A stretch of 64,000 bases of DNA from Ornithinimicrobium laminariae (GCF_019457945.1 NZ_JAHZSU010000003.1:186001-250000); one strand, 5' to 3'; counted from the first letter of the stretch, positions 45,812 to 56,730 are shown. The notes: a model not told the origin generated them from the letters alone. Numbers and translations: made by a program.

Positions 45812-47131
45812 ATGTCGTGGCAACACAGCGCCGACGACGTCGCGCAGACGGCAGCCGGGCTAAGTGCATTTCTTGATGCCTCCCCGACTCCTTTCCACGC
45901 GGTGTCTGAGTCGGCCAACCGGCTAAAGGCCATCGGGTTTGTTGAGGTCGATGAAGCTGGCCCGACTCCCCCGGCCCCTGGGCGCTACTTCGTTGCGCGT
46001 GGTGGGTCGATTTTGGCGTGGAGCACCGAGCACCTGGGCGACGAGCGTCCGAGCGGGTTCCGCGTGGTGGGTGCTCACACAGACTCGCCCAACTTGCGGA
46101 TCAAGCCTGCCGCCGACGCCATGAAGTCGGGGTGGCACACGCTGGGGGTGGAGCGCTACGGCGGGGCCCTGCTGAACTCGTGGCTAGACCGAGACTTGGG
46201 CATCGCCGGGCGCGCCGTGATTCGCACCTCACACGGTCGCATCATCGAGCAATTGTTTAACTTTGATGAGGCGCTGCTGCGGGTTTCGCAGTTGGCGATC
46301 CACCTTGACCGTGAAGTGGCGACCAAGGGGCTCAACCTCAACCCACAGCAGCACATGGCGCCGCATTGGGCTCTTGGTCCAGGCGGTCCAACCTTCCTTG
46401 AATGGCTTTGCAACGAACTTGGCATTGCCACCAAAGATTTGTTGGGCTGGGAGGCGATGGCCTATGACCTCACTCCGGCACGCCGACTCGGCCGCGACAG
46501 CGACTTGTTGGCCTCAGGCCGACTCGACAACCTCGCCACCTGCTATGCCTCGTTGGTAGCCATGGAGCGTGCTGTTGCTGCCCCGACCGACGGCATCATC
46601 CCGTTGATCGTGATGTTCGACCACGAAGAGATTGGCAGCGTTTCCGAGCGTGGCGCTGGCTCGACCTTCTTGCCGACCTGGCTTGAGCGGATTGCCTGCG
46701 CCAATGGCGCGTCTCGCGACGAATACTTCGCATTTCTGGCTGGCAGCGTGATCGCATCCGGCGACGTCACCCATGCGACACACCCGCACTATCCGGACCG
46801 GCACGAGCCTCAGCACAACATCGCGATGAATGGCGGGCCGGTCCTGAAGGTCAATGCCAACGTCCGGTATGCAACGGACTCAGTGGGCGCTGCCAGCTTT
46901 ACTTTGGCGTGTGAGCAGGCCGGTGTCCCGATGCAGACCTTCGTGACGCGTACTGACCTGCCCAGTGGCTCGACGATTGGCCCAATGACGGCTGCCATGA
47001 CTGGTGTGACAACAGTCGATTTTGGCGCACCCACCTTGTCAATGCACTCAGCGCGTGAGGTGTGCGGCTTGGATGACCAGGTTGGCTACAGCGCTGCCTT
47101 ACACGCCTTCTTGGCGCCTCAGCACTCCTAG
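45812..47131 (+). CDS. apeB: M18 family aspartyl aminopeptidase
   Basis: A 439-residue zinc aminopeptidase. G-A-H-T-D-S-P-N-L-R, M-F-D-H-E-E-I-G-S and the C-terminal S-M-H-S-A-R-E provide the two-zinc site of family M18, which removes N-terminal acidic residues and forms large dodecamers. N-M-H-like H-N-I-A-M-N-G-G-P is also typical. The ATG at 45812 follows the DUF349 stop by 10 bases, and the earlier in-frame start would lie inside DUF349. It ends just before a bidirectional terminator. Confidence 0.93.
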   Translation: MSWQHSADDVAQTAAGLSAFLDASPTPFHAVSESANRLKAIGFVEVDEAGPTPPAPGRYFVARGGSILAWSTEHLGDERPSGFRVVGAHTDSPNLRIKPAADAMKSGWHTLGVERYGGALLNSWLDRDLGIAGRAVIRTSHGRIIEQLFNFDEALLRVSQLAIHLDREVATKGLNLNPQQHMAPHWALGPGGPTFLEWLCNELGIATKDLLGWEAMAYDLTPARRLGRDSDLLASGRLDNLATCYASLVAMERAVAAPTDGIIPLIVMFDHEEIGSVSERGAGSTFLPTWLERIACANGASRDEYFAFLAGSVIASGDVTHATHPHYPDRHEPQHNIAMNGGPVLKVNANVRYATDSVGAASFTLACEQAGVPMQTFVTRTDLPSGSTIGPMTAAMTGVTTVDFGAPTLSMHSAREVCGLDDQVGYSAALHAFLAPQHS

Positions 47132-47140
47132 CAAAACAAC

Positions 47141-47184
47141 ACTGCCCGCCGTCACGATCCCCTGATCAGTGGCGGTGGGCTGTT
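47141..47184. terminator. Bidirectional terminator between apeB and rel
   Basis: ACTGCCCGCCGTCAC can pair with GTGGCGGTGGGCTGT with two G-U pairs and one mismatch around a 13-base loop. A-rich bases precede it and T-rich bases follow, and it separates two convergent genes (stops 47131 and 47191). Confidence 0.7.
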
Positions 47185-47190
47185 TGCTGA

Positions 47191-49518
47191 TCAGTTGTCC
47201 CGGCGGTGTGGGTCCGTGCCGATAGTGCCCGTGACGCGATAAGCATCAAGGACGGCTGGGACTCGGTTAACTCCGCGCAGCACGCTGTCGAGGTGGCTGG
47301 GGTCAGCCATCTCAAAGGTGAAACGCGACAGGGCGACCCGGTCTCGCGAGGTTTGCACAGAGGCCGACAAGATGTTGACTCGCTGCTCGGACAGCGCCTT
47401 GGTGATGTCGTTGAGCAAGCCAGGCCGGTCGAGGGCTTCCACCTGCATGTTGACCATAAATAGGCTGGAGGCCGAGGGTGCCCAGGCGACATCAATAATG
47501 CGCTCGGGGTTGTCTCGCAGTCGGGCTGCATTGGTGCAGTCGACGCGGTGCACCGAGACACCCTTGCCGTGCGTGACAAAGCCGAGGATGTCATCACCCG
47601 GCACCGGGGTGCAGCACTTAGCAATCTTGACCAGCACATCATTGGCACCAACAACGGTGACTCCCGGGTCGGTTGCCTGACGACGGCCCGTGCGCGGCAC
47701 CGTTGCTTCGGCAAGGTCCTCGGTGGCACCGTCTTCGCCGCCCAGAGTGGCAACTAGTTGAGCCACTACGCGATCGGCGGACACGTTGCCTTCGCCGACA
47801 GCGGCGAACACGGATTCGACGTCGGGTAGTCGCAGATCGCCCGCGACAGAGGTCATCGAGTCGTGTGACATCAACCGCTGCAGGGGCTGGTTCTTTTTGC
47901 GCAGCACCTTCGCGATCTGTTCGCGACCGGCGATGATGGCGCCTTCGCGTCGCTCCTTGGTGAACCATTGGCGGATCTTGTTACGAGCCCGGCCACTTTT
48001 GACGAATTTGAGCCAGTCTTGGCTGGGGCCGGCGTGCTCGGCCTTGGTTGTGACCACTTCGATCACATCGCCACTGTTGAGCGTGGCGTCCAGAGGGGCA
48101 ATCGCGCCATTGACTTTGGCGCCGACCGTGCGGTGCCCGACTTCGGTGTGCACCGCATACGCGAAGTCAACGGGGGTTGACCCGGTCGGTAGCGCCATCA
48201 CGTCGCCCTTAGGCGTGTAGACGTAGATCTCGCTGGCGCTCATTTCATAGGTGAGCGACTCCAAGAACTCCTGCGGGTCCGAGGTTTCTTTTTGCCAGTC
48301 CAGCAATTGGCGCAACCAACTGAAGTCCTGCAGCGGATCGGTGGCCTGTGACCCAGTAGCGCGCGTTGTGGTGGCTTTGCCCCCGGCACGCGCGGTGTCC
48401 TTGTACTTCCAGTGGGCAGCGACGCCATACTCAGCTCGTCGGTGCATCTGCTTGGTGCGGATCTGGATCTCAACGGGTCGATTGTCGGGGCCACGGACCG
48501 TGGTGTGCAGCGATTCGTACATGTTGAATTTGGGCGCCGCGATGTAATCCTTGAAACGACCAGGCAGCGGGGTCCAGAGGGCGTGCATGGCACCGAGGAC
48601 GGCGTAACACTCGGGGATGGACTCCACCAGCACGCGGACCGCGACCAGGTCATCAATCTGCTCAAAGTCACGGCCTCGGACCACCATTTTTTGGTAGACC
48701 GAGTAGTAGTGCTTGGGCCGGCCGGTGACGGTGGCTTTGATCTTCATCGTCTTGAGCTCGTTTTGGATGCCGCTACGCACCTCAGCCAGATAGTCCTCGC
48801 GGGCGGGGGCGCGCTCGGCCACCATCTTCACGATTTGGTCATAGACCTTGGGGTAGAGAACTGCGAACGACAGGTCCTCCAACTCCCACTTGATGGTGTT
48901 CATCCCGAGTCGGTGAGCCAACGGTGCATAGATGGCCAAGGTCTCGGTGGCTTTTCGCTGAGCCGAAGCCTGAGACACATAGCGCCACGTGCGGGCGTTG
49001 TGCAGTCGATCGGCCAACTTAATCAGCAAGACGCGGATATCGCGTGACATGGCGATGACCATTTTGCGGACTGTTTCGGCCTGAGCGTCGTCGCCGTAGA
49101 CAACCTTGTCGAGCTTTGTCACGCCATCCACGAGGTGGGCGACCTCGGAGCCGAAATCCTCGGTGAGTTCTTCGAGGGAGTAGTCGGTGTCCTCCACCGT
49201 GTCGTGCAAGAGGGCCGCAGCGATGGTTGAGGATGTCATGCCCAATTCGGCGAGAATGACCGCAACAGCGAGTGGGTGGGTGATGTATTCATCGCCGCTC
49301 TTGCGCATCTGGCCCTTGTGGGCCCGCTCGGCAACGGCGTAGGCACGCTCAATGACCGAAATATCTGCTTTGGGGTGGGTGGCACGCACCGCGCGCAAGA
49401 GGGGATCCAGCTCAGGTGAACTCGTTGGGCGTCCGCCACCAAGGCGCGCCCAGCGAGACCGGACCCCGTTGACTACTGGTGTAGTCGAGGCTGCTTGGGT
49501 TCCCACATCCTCACTCAT
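47191..49518 (-). CDS. rel: Bifunctional (p)ppGpp synthetase/hydrolase
   Basis: A 775-residue Rel enzyme. The HD hydrolase domain has H-D-T-V-E-D-T; the synthetase domain has [23 protein letters not shown]; then come TGS ([14 protein letters not shown]) and a C-terminal ACT domain. All motifs for both activities look intact, so it is the actinobacterial single long RSH that makes and destroys the stringent alarmone. The ATG is at 49516-49518. It follows apt by 54 bases in the standard secDF-apt-rel order. Confidence 0.96.
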   Translation of the reverse strand: MSEDVGTQAASTTPVVNGVRSRWARLGGGRPTSSPELDPLLRAVRATHPKADISVIERAYAVAERAHKGQMRKSGDEYITHPLAVAVILAELGMTSSTIAAALLHDTVEDTDYSLEELTEDFGSEVAHLVDGVTKLDKVVYGDDAQAETVRKMVIAMSRDIRVLLIKLADRLHNARTWRYVSQASAQRKATETLAIYAPLAHRLGMNTIKWELEDLSFAVLYPKVYDQIVKMVAERAPAREDYLAEVRSGIQNELKTMKIKATVTGRPKHYYSVYQKMVVRGRDFEQIDDLVAVRVLVESIPECYAVLGAMHALWTPLPGRFKDYIAAPKFNMYESLHTTVRGPDNRPVEIQIRTKQMHRRAEYGVAAHWKYKDTARAGGKATTTRATGSQATDPLQDFSWLRQLLDWQKETSDPQEFLESLTYEMSASEIYVYTPKGDVMALPTGSTPVDFAYAVHTEVGHRTVGAKVNGAIAPLDATLNSGDVIEVVTTKAEHAGPSQDWLKFVKSGRARNKIRQWFTKERREGAIIAGREQIAKVLRKKNQPLQRLMSHDSMTSVAGDLRLPDVESVFAAVGEGNVSADRVVAQLVATLGGEDGATEDLAEATVPRTGRRQATDPGVTVVGANDVLVKIAKCCTPVPGDDILGFVTHGKGVSVHRVDCTNAARLRDNPERIIDVAWAPSASSLFMVNMQVEALDRPGLLNDITKALSEQRVNILSASVQTSRDRVALSRFTFEMADPSHLDSVLRGVNRVPAVLDAYRVTGTIGTDPHRRDN

Positions 49519-49572
49519 AGACAGAGTGTAATGCGATGTTGGCTTTGCTCCGAACCGTGCACAACCGCTTAC

Positions 49573-50106
49573 TTAGTCCGTGAGCAGAGTGACAACATCC
49601 ATGGCAGGCAATCGATCCCGACCGTTCAGGAACGACAGCTCAAGAATGACCTCAAGACCGGCAACGATCCCCTGTGCTGCTGCGATCAACTCGGCGGCGG
49701 CACACGCAGTCCCGCCGGTTGCCAGCACGTCATCGATCAACAACGCGCGGGTGCCGGGGGCTATGGCATCCGTGTGCATCTCCACGACAGCAGAGCCGTA
49801 TTCCAGTTCATAACTGACCTGGAAGCACTCGGCCGGCAGTTTGCCAGCTTTGCGGATCGGGATAAACGGGACTCCCAACTGGTGGGCCATGACGGAGCCG
49901 AAGATGAATCCGCGGGCTTCGATCCCGACGATCACGTCGACTTCGCCGCGTCGTCGGTCGACCACGTCAGCAACAACCCGAGCGCTCAACTCTGGATCGG
50001 CCAGCAACGGGGTGAAGTCCTTGAAGACCACGCCCTTTTCGGGGAAATCCGGGACGTCGCGTAAGGCATTGCTGACGTCACGCGCCAACTCTTCACGGTT
50101 GTTCAT
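49573..50106 (-). CDS. apt: Adenine phosphoribosyltransferase
   Basis: A 177-residue type I phosphoribosyltransferase. The PRPP motif is A-L-L-I-D-D-V-L-A-T-G-G-T and the N-terminal F-K-D-F-T-P-L-L family segment is present, with E-A-R-G-F-I-F as the adenine-binding loop. It salvages adenine to AMP. The ATG at 50104-50106 overlaps the secF stop (ATGA). Confidence 0.95.
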   Translation of the reverse strand: MNNREELARDVSNALRDVPDFPEKGVVFKDFTPLLADPELSARVVADVVDRRRGEVDVIVGIEARGFIFGSVMAHQLGVPFIPIRKAGKLPAECFQVSYELEYGSAVVEMHTDAIAPGTRALLIDDVLATGGTACAAAELIAAAQGIVAGLEVILELSFLNGRDRLPAMDVVTLLTD

Positions 50107-51269
50107 CGTCGTGATCTCCGGGTTCGCTTCGGTTGATTGCGCGGTCCACGCTCAGCGTAGGGGTGAACGGTGCGACCGGCAACGGATTCCCGTGTCGCAC
50201 TGGTGTTTTCGTTGCCGCCCTGGGCTGCGGCATCCGCGTCGTCATCAACGTCATCGTCGTCTGAATCATTACTCTGCTCAACCACTGGAGCGGACTTCTC
50301 GCGCTTGGCGACGCCCTTGGCCAGTGCCTTCATCTCCGGCTCAGACTCACGCAGGTGCACCAGCAGCGGCGTGGCGATAAAGATCGAGGAGAAGGTTCCG
50401 ATCGCGATACCGATCAACAGGGCGATCGCGAGATCAAGCAAGGTGCCAGGACCGATAAACAGGATGCCAATCACCACGATGGTGGCGACGGGCAGCAGCG
50501 CAACAACAGAGGTGTTGATCGAGCGCACCAACGTTTGGTTGACCGCCAAGTTGGCACCCTCGGCATACGTCATCCGCTTGCTGGAGATCGCATAGTCGGT
50601 GTTTTCCTTGACCTTGTCGAACACCACGATCGTGTCGTAGATCGAGTAACCAAGGATAGTCAAGAAGCCGATCATGGAGGCCGGTGAGACCTCAATGCCC
50701 AAAAGCGCATAGGTGCCAACAGTGAAGACAACGTCGTGCAGCAGCGCGACCATCGCGGCAGCAGCCATCTTCCAGGTGCGGAAGTAGAGCGCCAACACGA
50801 TCGAGACCAGCACCAGGAAGGCGACCAGCGCCTGCAGCGCCTTATTGGTGACGGTCTGGCCCCACGACGGGCCAACGAACGAACTCGTCACCTCGGAGGC
50901 TTCAACACCAAAAGCGTCCGCCAAATCAACGCGTGCCTCTTCAGCGATGTCGTTGGTCAATTGGCCAGTTTGCAGGCGGACGGTGTCGTTGCCGACCAGG
51001 GTCACGGATGCGACGGCGTCGGGCGAGGCCTCAGCCAACGCCTTGGAGGCGCGGTCTTCGTAGTTTTCCAGGTTGTCCACTGCGGAGATTCGGAACTCCG
51101 AGCCACCGCTGAACTCGATGCCGAAGTTCAAGCCCCGGCCAAAGAGCCCGACCAGCGAGAGCACGATCAGCACCGCGGAGGTGATGTACCAAACCTTGCG
51201 CTTGCCGACGATGTCGAAGGAGCGACGGCCCGAATAGAGGTCATTTCCCAATTCAGCAAAACTAGACAT
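50103..51269 (-). CDS. secF: Protein translocase subunit SecF
   Basis: A 388-residue RND-type membrane protein with six predicted helices. F-G-I-E-F-S-G-G-S-E-F is the typical periplasmic start, and S-I-Y-D-T-I-V-V-F-D-K-V-K-E-N and R-S-I-N-T-S are conserved membrane motifs. It assists Sec export using the proton gradient with SecD. The C-terminal 80 residues are acidic then basic and disordered, as often in actinobacteria. The ATG overlaps the secD stop at 51269. Confidence 0.95.
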   Translation of the reverse strand: MSSFAELGNDLYSGRRSFDIVGKRKVWYITSAVLIVLSLVGLFGRGLNFGIEFSGGSEFRISAVDNLENYEDRASKALAEASPDAVASVTLVGNDTVRLQTGQLTNDIAEEARVDLADAFGVEASEVTSSFVGPSWGQTVTNKALQALVAFLVLVSIVLALYFRTWKMAAAAMVALLHDVVFTVGTYALLGIEVSPASMIGFLTILGYSIYDTIVVFDKVKENTDYAISSKRMTYAEGANLAVNQTLVRSINTSVVALLPVATIVVIGILFIGPGTLLDLAIALLIGIAIGTFSSIFIATPLLVHLRESEPEMKALAKGVAKREKSAPVVEQSNDSDDDDVDDDADAAAQGGNENTSATRESVAGRTVHPYAERGPRNQPKRTRRSRR

Positions 51270-53053
51270 CAGACGATGCCTCCTTCGAGTTCTGCCCGAG
51301 AGGGGCCAGACTTCTTCGTCGGCGGTGGGGTGAACTTTCCGCGACCCAAGTAGGTCGAGCGCTTAGCGCCGAGCCGCTCTGGATCCATACCCGACCAGCG
51401 GTGTCCCTCGCCGAAGAACTTGGTGTTGGCCAAGATGCTGACGACGGGGTGGGTGAACATGATGACGACGATCAAGTCGATCACCGTGGTGAGGCCGAGC
51501 GCGAAGGCGAAGGACTTCACGCTGGACTCAGACAAGAAATAGAGCACTGCCGCGGCGATCAGGTTCACCGCGTCCGAGATCAAGATAGTGCGGCGAGCCC
51601 GCTCCCAGCCAGTGTCGACAGCAAAGCGCAACGGGCGACCGGCCCGTACCTCGTCTCTAATTCGTTCAAAGTAGACGATGAAGCTGTCAGCCGTAATACC
51701 GATCGCCACGATCAAACCGGTCACGCCAGCCATCGTCAGACGGAAGTTGCTGGACCAACCTAGGAAGGTGACCGAGCCATAGGCCATGAGTCCCGCGACG
51801 ACGAGCGAACCAATCGTCACCAAGCCGAGCGCGCGGTATTGGATCAGGGAGTAGATGAACACCAAAAGCAGACCGATGACACCGGCGATGATGCCGATCC
51901 GCAGCTGCTCGCCACCCAGGGTGGGCGAAATCTGCTCACTCGTGAGGGTGTCGAACGAGATCGGCAGCGCACCAAACTTCAACTGGTTCGCCAACGTTTC
52001 GGCCTCGACGATGTCGAAGTCACCGGTGATGCTGGCGGTGCCGGTGCTGATCACGGCTTGGGTTGCTGGTGCGGTGATGACCGCACCATCCAGCAGGATC
52101 GCGAAGCGGTTTTGGTCTTCGCCGGGAGCGAAGCCCATCAGTCGCTGGGTGATGCTTGCGAAGGCGGAGGTGCCTTCGTCGTCAAAGGTCAGCTGCACCT
52201 GCACCTGGCCGGTGGGGCCACCCTGGCCCTGCACGAGACCAGCAACAGCGTCGCTGACTTCGCCACCGGTGAGCTCGACGGGGCCGAGGATGTATTTCTC
52301 GATGCCGTCGTCGGAGCAAGCCACGATTGCCTGGTCCGCGGGTGCGGCTGCTACCGCGTCATTCGATTCGCCCGTGGTGCAGTCCAGGTCAATGAACTCC
52401 TGCTGCAACTCTGGGGTGATCTGGTTGAGGTCAGAAGGGTTCTCGGTGGTGACCGAGTTGGGTGCCACATCGGGGGCGTCCGTCGTCGACGACGAGTCAT
52501 CCTGCGCGCTGAGTGCGTCGGCGGGATAGACACCCTCATCGGGGGCTGACGTGCTGGCAGCCTCGTCAGTGAGTTGCTCCAACTCCTCGAGCATCCGCTC
52601 GTTTTCGCTCGCAGGCAACGGGAGAACGGGGGTCTGCGCAGGGGTGCCGGTGCCCAGACCGGAGACCAGCACAGCGCGGAAGCTCAACTGCGACGAGCGA
52701 CTCAGCGAGTCCAACTGCTCAGCGCTCGGAGTGCCGGGGATAGCAACAGAAATGTTGGTGTCACCCAGTCGAGACACCTCGGCTTCACCGACGCCTCCCC
52801 CATCAATACGACGGCGAATAATGTCAACGGCTTGGTCGACTTGCTCTTCGCCAACCTCGCTGGAGCCCTCAACGACCGGCTCCAAAACGATCTGGCGTCC
52901 ACCGGCAAGGTCAAGGCCGAGCAGCGGGGTCAGTTGGGCCGGCGGGTCGGCAAACATCCGGGCGGCGCCGATGCTGCCAAAGAGGACGATCATGATGGCA
53001 GCCAAGGCCATCAAGGTGCGGACGGGGCCGCGGTTGCGCGGATTCAGTGCCAC
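51269..53053 (-). CDS. secD: Protein translocase subunit SecD
   Basis: A 594-residue SecD. L-G-L-D-L-A-G-G-R-Q-I-V-L-E is the conserved start of the first exported domain; a 90-residue acidic, Ser/Ala-rich insert (around E-Q-L-T-D-E-A-A-S-T and P-S-D-L-N-Q-I) is typical of actinobacteria. The membrane part has G-I-T-A-D-S-F-I-V-Y-F-E-R-I-R-D-E. The GTG at 53051-53053 is chosen because the frame start 42 bases upstream is TTG and would run into yajC. It is 7 bases downstream of yajC. Confidence 0.95.
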   Translation of the reverse strand: MALNPRNRGPVRTLMALAAIMIVLFGSIGAARMFADPPAQLTPLLGLDLAGGRQIVLEPVVEGSSEVGEEQVDQAVDIIRRRIDGGGVGEAEVSRLGDTNISVAIPGTPSAEQLDSLSRSSQLSFRAVLVSGLGTGTPAQTPVLPLPASENERMLEELEQLTDEAASTSAPDEGVYPADALSAQDDSSSTTDAPDVAPNSVTTENPSDLNQITPELQQEFIDLDCTTGESNDAVAAAPADQAIVACSDDGIEKYILGPVELTGGEVSDAVAGLVQGQGGPTGQVQVQLTFDDEGTSAFASITQRLMGFAPGEDQNRFAILLDGAVITAPATQAVISTGTASITGDFDIVEAETLANQLKFGALPISFDTLTSEQISPTLGGEQLRIGIIAGVIGLLLVFIYSLIQYRALGLVTIGSLVVAGLMAYGSVTFLGWSSNFRLTMAGVTGLIVAIGITADSFIVYFERIRDEVRAGRPLRFAVDTGWERARRTILISDAVNLIAAAVLYFLSESSVKSFAFALGLTTVIDLIVVIMFTHPVVSILANTKFFGEGHRWSGMDPERLGAKRSTYLGRGKFTPPPTKKSGPSRAELEGGIV

Positions 53054-53060
53054 GTGTCTC

Positions 53061-53387
53061 TCACTCGCCAGTTTCAGTGTCGCGTGTCGCGTCAAGGTCG
53101 CTGCTGGGTCGGATCGAATTCATAATCATCCGGCGCTGCCAGCGCACGATAACGCCAGGAGCCACCTCGAGGAAGAGGATCTCGCCGTCTTCGCCCTTGA
53201 TGGTGGCGTAGGCACCAGCGGCGGTGATGACCTCATCGCCGACTTTGAGCGACTGCTGGTGTGCAGCCAACTTCTGCGCACGGCGACGCTGCGAAAGGAA
53301 GAGGAAGCCCAACAACACGATCGGCACGAGCAAGATGAGTAGGCTGCCCGTTCCACCCGAGGTGGTGGCGGCGGTCATGGGCGTCAT
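53061..53387 (-). CDS. yajC: Preprotein translocase subunit YajC
   Basis: A 108-residue protein with one N-terminal membrane helix (L-L-I-L-L-V-P-I-V-L-L-G-F-L-F) followed by the family core K-V-G-D-E-V-I-T-A-A-G-A-Y-A-T-I. It is an accessory to the SecDF complex. Two ATGs, 9 bases apart (53385-53387 and 53376-53378), are possible starts; the first has AAGGA upstream. The longer frame to 53462 is not family-like. Confidence 0.93.
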   Translation of the reverse strand: MTPMTAATTSGGTGSLLILLVPIVLLGFLFLSQRRRAQKLAAHQQSLKVGDEVITAAGAYATIKGEDGEILFLEVAPGVIVRWQRRMIMNSIRPSSDLDATRDTETGE

Positions 53388-53504
53388 AGCAATCCTTGCG
53401 TTGAGCTCGTGTGGCACACCGAGAAGGTGTCTCTTCTTGGCGCATAGCCCTAACTGGGCCACAGGGCAGTCTAGGTGAGGGCTTCACCCCTGCCAAAGAC
53501 CGAC

Positions 53505-54590
53505 TCAGTTTCCCAGCCGACCGTTGCGGCTATCCAGCGGCAAAGCGTCTTGGCTGGCAGTTCCCTGCACGCCCTTTTGGGGCGGTGGCGGGGTCAACCC
53601 CAAGTGCTCCCACGCTTGCGGAGAGGCCGCTCGACCGCGAGGGGTGCGGATCATGAAGCCTTCGCGCACCAGGAATGGCTCCGCGACGGTTTCGACGGTG
53701 TCTGGCTCTTCGCCCACGGCCACTGCCAGGGTGCTCAGACCAACCGGCCCTCCCCCAAACCTGCGGCAGAGTGCTTCGAGGACGGCGCGGTCGAGCCGGT
53801 CAAGGCCCTGGTCGTCGACGTCAAACAGCGTGAGCGCAGCGTTGGCGGACTCCAGGTCAACGCTCTGCTGGCCATAAACCTGGGCCCAGTCGCGGACTCG
53901 GCGCAGGAGTCGGTTCGCGATACGAGGTGTGCCACGGGAGCGGCTGGCAATGTGCTCAATGCCCTCGCGGTCGGCGTCTATCTCCAGCAGTCGCGCGTTT
54001 TTAGTCAAGATCGTGACGAGGTCTTCGGTCTTGTAGAAGTCGAGGTGGCCGGTGAAGCCAAAGCGGTCGCGCAGTGGTGCTGGCAGCAGGCCAGAACGCG
54101 TCGTGGCTCCAACGACGGTGAACGGCGGCAACTCCAGAGGTATGGCGGTGGCGCCAGGGCCTTTGCCGACGATCACATCGACTCGGAAGTCTTCCATCGC
54201 CAGATAGAGCATCTCTTCGGCGGGGCGCGCCATCCGGTGGATCTCGTCCAGGAACAGCACTTCGCCCTCGGCAAGCGAAGACAGGATGGAGGCCAGGTCG
54301 CCAGCGTGCTGGATGGCCGGGCCGCTAGTGATGCGGATTGGCTGCTCCAACTCGGCAGCGATGATCATCGCCAATGTGGTTTTACCAAGGCCGGGCGGGC
54401 CAGAGAGCAAAACGTGATCTGGCGGTGACTCACGGCGCCGTGCCGCTTCCAACACCAAACTGAGCTGATCGCGTACTCGAGTTTGACCGGGGAAATCTTC
54501 AAGACGGCGCGGGCGAAGAGCGCTCTCAATCCGACGCTCCTCATCCCCTGCGTCACCATCAACGAGACGCTCAGGATCGTTGGTGCTCAT
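53505..54590 (-). CDS. ruvB: Holliday junction branch migration DNA helicase RuvB
   Basis: A 361-residue AAA+ motor. [11 protein letters not shown] is Walker A, L-F-L-D-E-I-H-R Walker B, and G-A-T-T-R-S-G-L the sensor 1 region; [11 protein letters not shown] starts the family core. With RuvA it drives branch migration. It has a Pro-rich C-terminal extension. The ATG overlaps the ruvA stop by 4 bases. Confidence 0.97.
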   Translation of the reverse strand: MSTNDPERLVDGDAGDEERRIESALRPRRLEDFPGQTRVRDQLSLVLEAARRRESPPDHVLLSGPPGLGKTTLAMIIAAELEQPIRITSGPAIQHAGDLASILSSLAEGEVLFLDEIHRMARPAEEMLYLAMEDFRVDVIVGKGPGATAIPLELPPFTVVGATTRSGLLPAPLRDRFGFTGHLDFYKTEDLVTILTKNARLLEIDADREGIEHIASRSRGTPRIANRLLRRVRDWAQVYGQQSVDLESANAALTLFDVDDQGLDRLDRAVLEALCRRFGGGPVGLSTLAVAVGEEPDTVETVAEPFLVREGFMIRTPRGRAASPQAWEHLGLTPPPPQKGVQGTASQDALPLDSRNGRLGN

Positions 54591-55189
54591 CGGCCCAACT
54601 CCTTCAGCGAAGCGCGCAGGATGGCGGACACCGCGGTCGGGCTATCCGGCTGACCGGTGACGGTGGCGACGGCATCGCCGGCCTGCTTGCTGCTCCAACC
54701 CAAACCCACGAGCGCTGAGGTCACCTGTTCGACGACGGCATCTTGATTGGGCGTGGCGGCATTGTCGGGAGCCTGGGCGGTCGCAGCGAAGGCGGCCATT
54801 TTGTCGCGTAACTCCAGGACCATCCGCTCGGCACCCTTTTTACCAATACCGGGCACTTTGGTCAGTGTGCGAATGTCGCTCTGAGAGATGGCGCGGCGCA
54901 CATCGGTCGGCGCAAGCACAGAAAGCATTGCCATTGCGAGCCGGGGACCGACACCAGAAACCGTCTGGACCTGCTCAAACAGGGATTTGCCGTCGGCGTC
55001 ACTGAAGCCATACAGCGTGAGTGACTCTTCGCGCACAACAAGTGTGGTGTGCAGGGCAGCGTGCTGGCCGGTGCGGTGCTCGGCGGCGATCGCTGGCGTG
55101 GTCAGGACGTGCAGGCCAACTCCCCCGGTCTCGACGACGAGATGGTCGAGGCCAACGTGGGCGATGGTGCCGGCGAGGGTTGCGATCAT
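54587..55189 (-). CDS. ruvA: Holliday junction branch migration protein RuvA
   Basis: A 200-residue junction-binding protein. The N-terminal OB domain begins M-I-A-T-L-A-G-T-I and two helix-hairpin-helix motifs include V-S-G-V-G-P-R-L-A and [13 protein letters not shown]-terminal RuvB-binding domain follows a flexible Ala-rich linker. The start overlaps the ruvC stop, and its stop overlaps ruvB. Confidence 0.96.
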   Translation of the reverse strand: MIATLAGTIAHVGLDHLVVETGGVGLHVLTTPAIAAEHRTGQHAALHTTLVVREESLTLYGFSDADGKSLFEQVQTVSGVGPRLAMAMLSVLAPTDVRRAISQSDIRTLTKVPGIGKKGAERMVLELRDKMAAFAATAQAPDNAATPNQDAVVEQVTSALVGLGWSSKQAGDAVATVTGQPDSPTAVSAILRASLKELGR

Positions 55190-55827
55190 CGAGGAGTCCT
55201 AGGGTCTTGGCCAGCCCCCGTGGGCCAGCGTTTGGAGCCAGTGCGTCGTTGCTGAGCGTGCAGTTGAGCGAGCCTGTTGGGCGGTGCTGCGGCTGCTTGA
55301 CGCTCTGCCTGCTGCATCTTGGAACTGACGACAGCCTGGTCGATCTTCGCTTGGCCACCGGAGCGCCAGATGTGGCAGATGGCAAGGGCCAGGGCGTCGG
55401 CAGCGTCGGCGGGCTTGGGAGCAACCTCAAGTTTGAGGATACGGGTGACCATGTGGGTGACTTGCGCCTTTTCGGCCCGGCCGCTGCCAGTGACCGCGGC
55501 TTTGACCTCGGTGGGGGTATGCAATTGGAGCGGTAGTCCGAGCCGTGCTGCGGCCAACATGGGAACAGCTGAGGCCTGGGCGGTCCCCATGATGCCCTTG
55601 ATATTGGCTTTGGCGAAGACTCGCTCAACGGCGACGGCATCGGGCTGGTAGTCGCTCAGCCACTGGTCGATCTCGGTCTGAAGGGTCAGCAGCCGCTCTT
55701 GCGGGTCATCGGAGACTGGAGTCCGGACGACGCCGACGGCGATCATTTTGAGTTGCCGACCAGGCAGCCCTTCGACGATGCCGAGACCGCAACGCGTGAG
55801 GCCGGGGTCAACCCCAAGAACTCGCAC
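55186..55827 (-). CDS. ruvC: Crossover junction endodeoxyribonuclease RuvC
   Basis: A 213-residue resolvase with an RNase H fold. The catalytic acids are in L-G-V-D-P-G-L, A-V-E-R-V-F and D-A-A-D-A-L-A. A basic, Gln-rich C-terminal tail of about 40 residues is an extension. The GTG at 55825-55827 has AAGGAG 6 bases upstream, so the ORF start ten codons earlier was not used. An unusual 36-base palindrome lies 34 bases upstream. Confidence 0.95.
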   Translation of the reverse strand: MRVLGVDPGLTRCGLGIVEGLPGRQLKMIAVGVVRTPVSDDPQERLLTLQTEIDQWLSDYQPDAVAVERVFAKANIKGIMGTAQASAVPMLAAARLGLPLQLHTPTEVKAAVTGSGRAEKAQVTHMVTRILKLEVAPKPADAADALALAICHIWRSGGQAKIDQAVVSSKMQQAERQAAAAPPNRLAQLHAQQRRTGSKRWPTGAGQDPRTPR

Positions 55828-55861
55828 GCTCGTCTCCTTGCTACCGATGGGCCTCAACGCA

Positions 55862-55897
55862 CTGAAGGCATGCGTACATGTGTACGCATGCCTTCAG
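55862..55897. repeat. 36-base perfect palindrome upstream of ruvC
   Basis: Bases 55862-55878 are the exact reverse complement of 55881-55897, with only TG between the arms. It lies between the yebC stop (55960) and ruvC start (55827). It has no T-tract on either side, so it may be a terminator-like hairpin, an operator for ruvCAB, or a processed RNA stem. It does not match the actinobacterial LexA box pattern (TCGAAC-N4-GTTCGA). Confidence 0.85.
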
Positions 55898-55959
55898 GTT
55901 ACGGCTTATAGCGGGCTGGTTCGTCGCCGACGCGCCGCCCTGGACTTTGCCGCAGGTGG

Positions 55960-56730
55960 TTACTCGTCGTTTTCCAACTCAGCCATCACGTCTTCGGAGA
56001 CGTCGCTGTTAGAGAAGACGTTTTGCACGTCGTCACAGTCCTCGAGTGCGTCGATGACGCGGATCATCTTGCGCGCGCCATCGGCGTCCAACTCGACGTT
56101 CATGCTCGGCATCATGGAAACATCAGCGGCGTCGTAGTCGAGGCCGGCCTCTTGAATTGCCTTGCGAACGGCGACCATGTCGTTGGCTTCAGAGACGATT
56201 TCGAACGTGTCGCCCTGGTCATTGACTTCTTCAGCGCCAGCGTCGAGCACGATCTCGAGCAGGTCGTCTTCGTTGACTTCGCCCTTTTCCTGGGCCTTGG
56301 CGACCAGGACGACACCCTTGCGGTTAAACAAGTAGGCGACGGAGCCAGAGTCGGCCATTGAGGCGCCGTTGCGGGTCAGCGCGGTGCGGACCTCCATGAC
56401 GGCACGGTTCTTGTTGTCTGTCAGGCATTCGATGAGTAGCGCGACGCCGCCGGGGGCATAGCCCTCATACGTCAGTGCTTCGTAGCTTGCGCCACCAGCT
56501 TCGGCACCAGAGCCGCGTTTGAGGGCGCGCTCAATGTTGTCGTTGGGGACGGATGACTTCTTGGCCTTCTGGACCGCGTCATACAACGTGGGGTTGCCAG
56601 CCATGTCAGCGCCACCGGTGCGGGCGGCCACTTCGATGTTTTTGATCAGCTTGGCAAAGAGCTTGCCGCGCTTGGCGTCAATCGCGGCTTTCTTGTGCTT
56701 GGTGGTTGCCCACTTAGAGTGTCCACTCAT
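55960..56730 (-). CDS. yebC: YebC/PmpR-family DNA-binding regulatory protein
   Basis: A 256-residue YebC protein: [15 protein letters not shown] at the N-terminus, G-P-G-like A-P-G-G-V-A and N-K-N-R-A in the second domain. YebC proteins are known as transcription regulators and, more recently, as translation factors that relieve ribosome stalling at proline runs. The ATG at 56728-56730 has GAAGGGA upstream and the family start; the Met two codons earlier is not used. It sits between pdxT and ruvC as in other actinobacteria. Confidence 0.95.
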   Translation of the reverse strand: MSGHSKWATTKHKKAAIDAKRGKLFAKLIKNIEVAARTGGADMAGNPTLYDAVQKAKKSSVPNDNIERALKRGSGAEAGGASYEALTYEGYAPGGVALLIECLTDNKNRAVMEVRTALTRNGASMADSGSVAYLFNRKGVVLVAKAQEKGEVNEDDLLEIVLDAGAEEVNDQGDTFEIVSEANDMVAVRKAIQEAGLDYDAADVSMMPSMNVELDADGARKMIRVIDALEDCDDVQNVFSNSDVSEDVMAELENDE

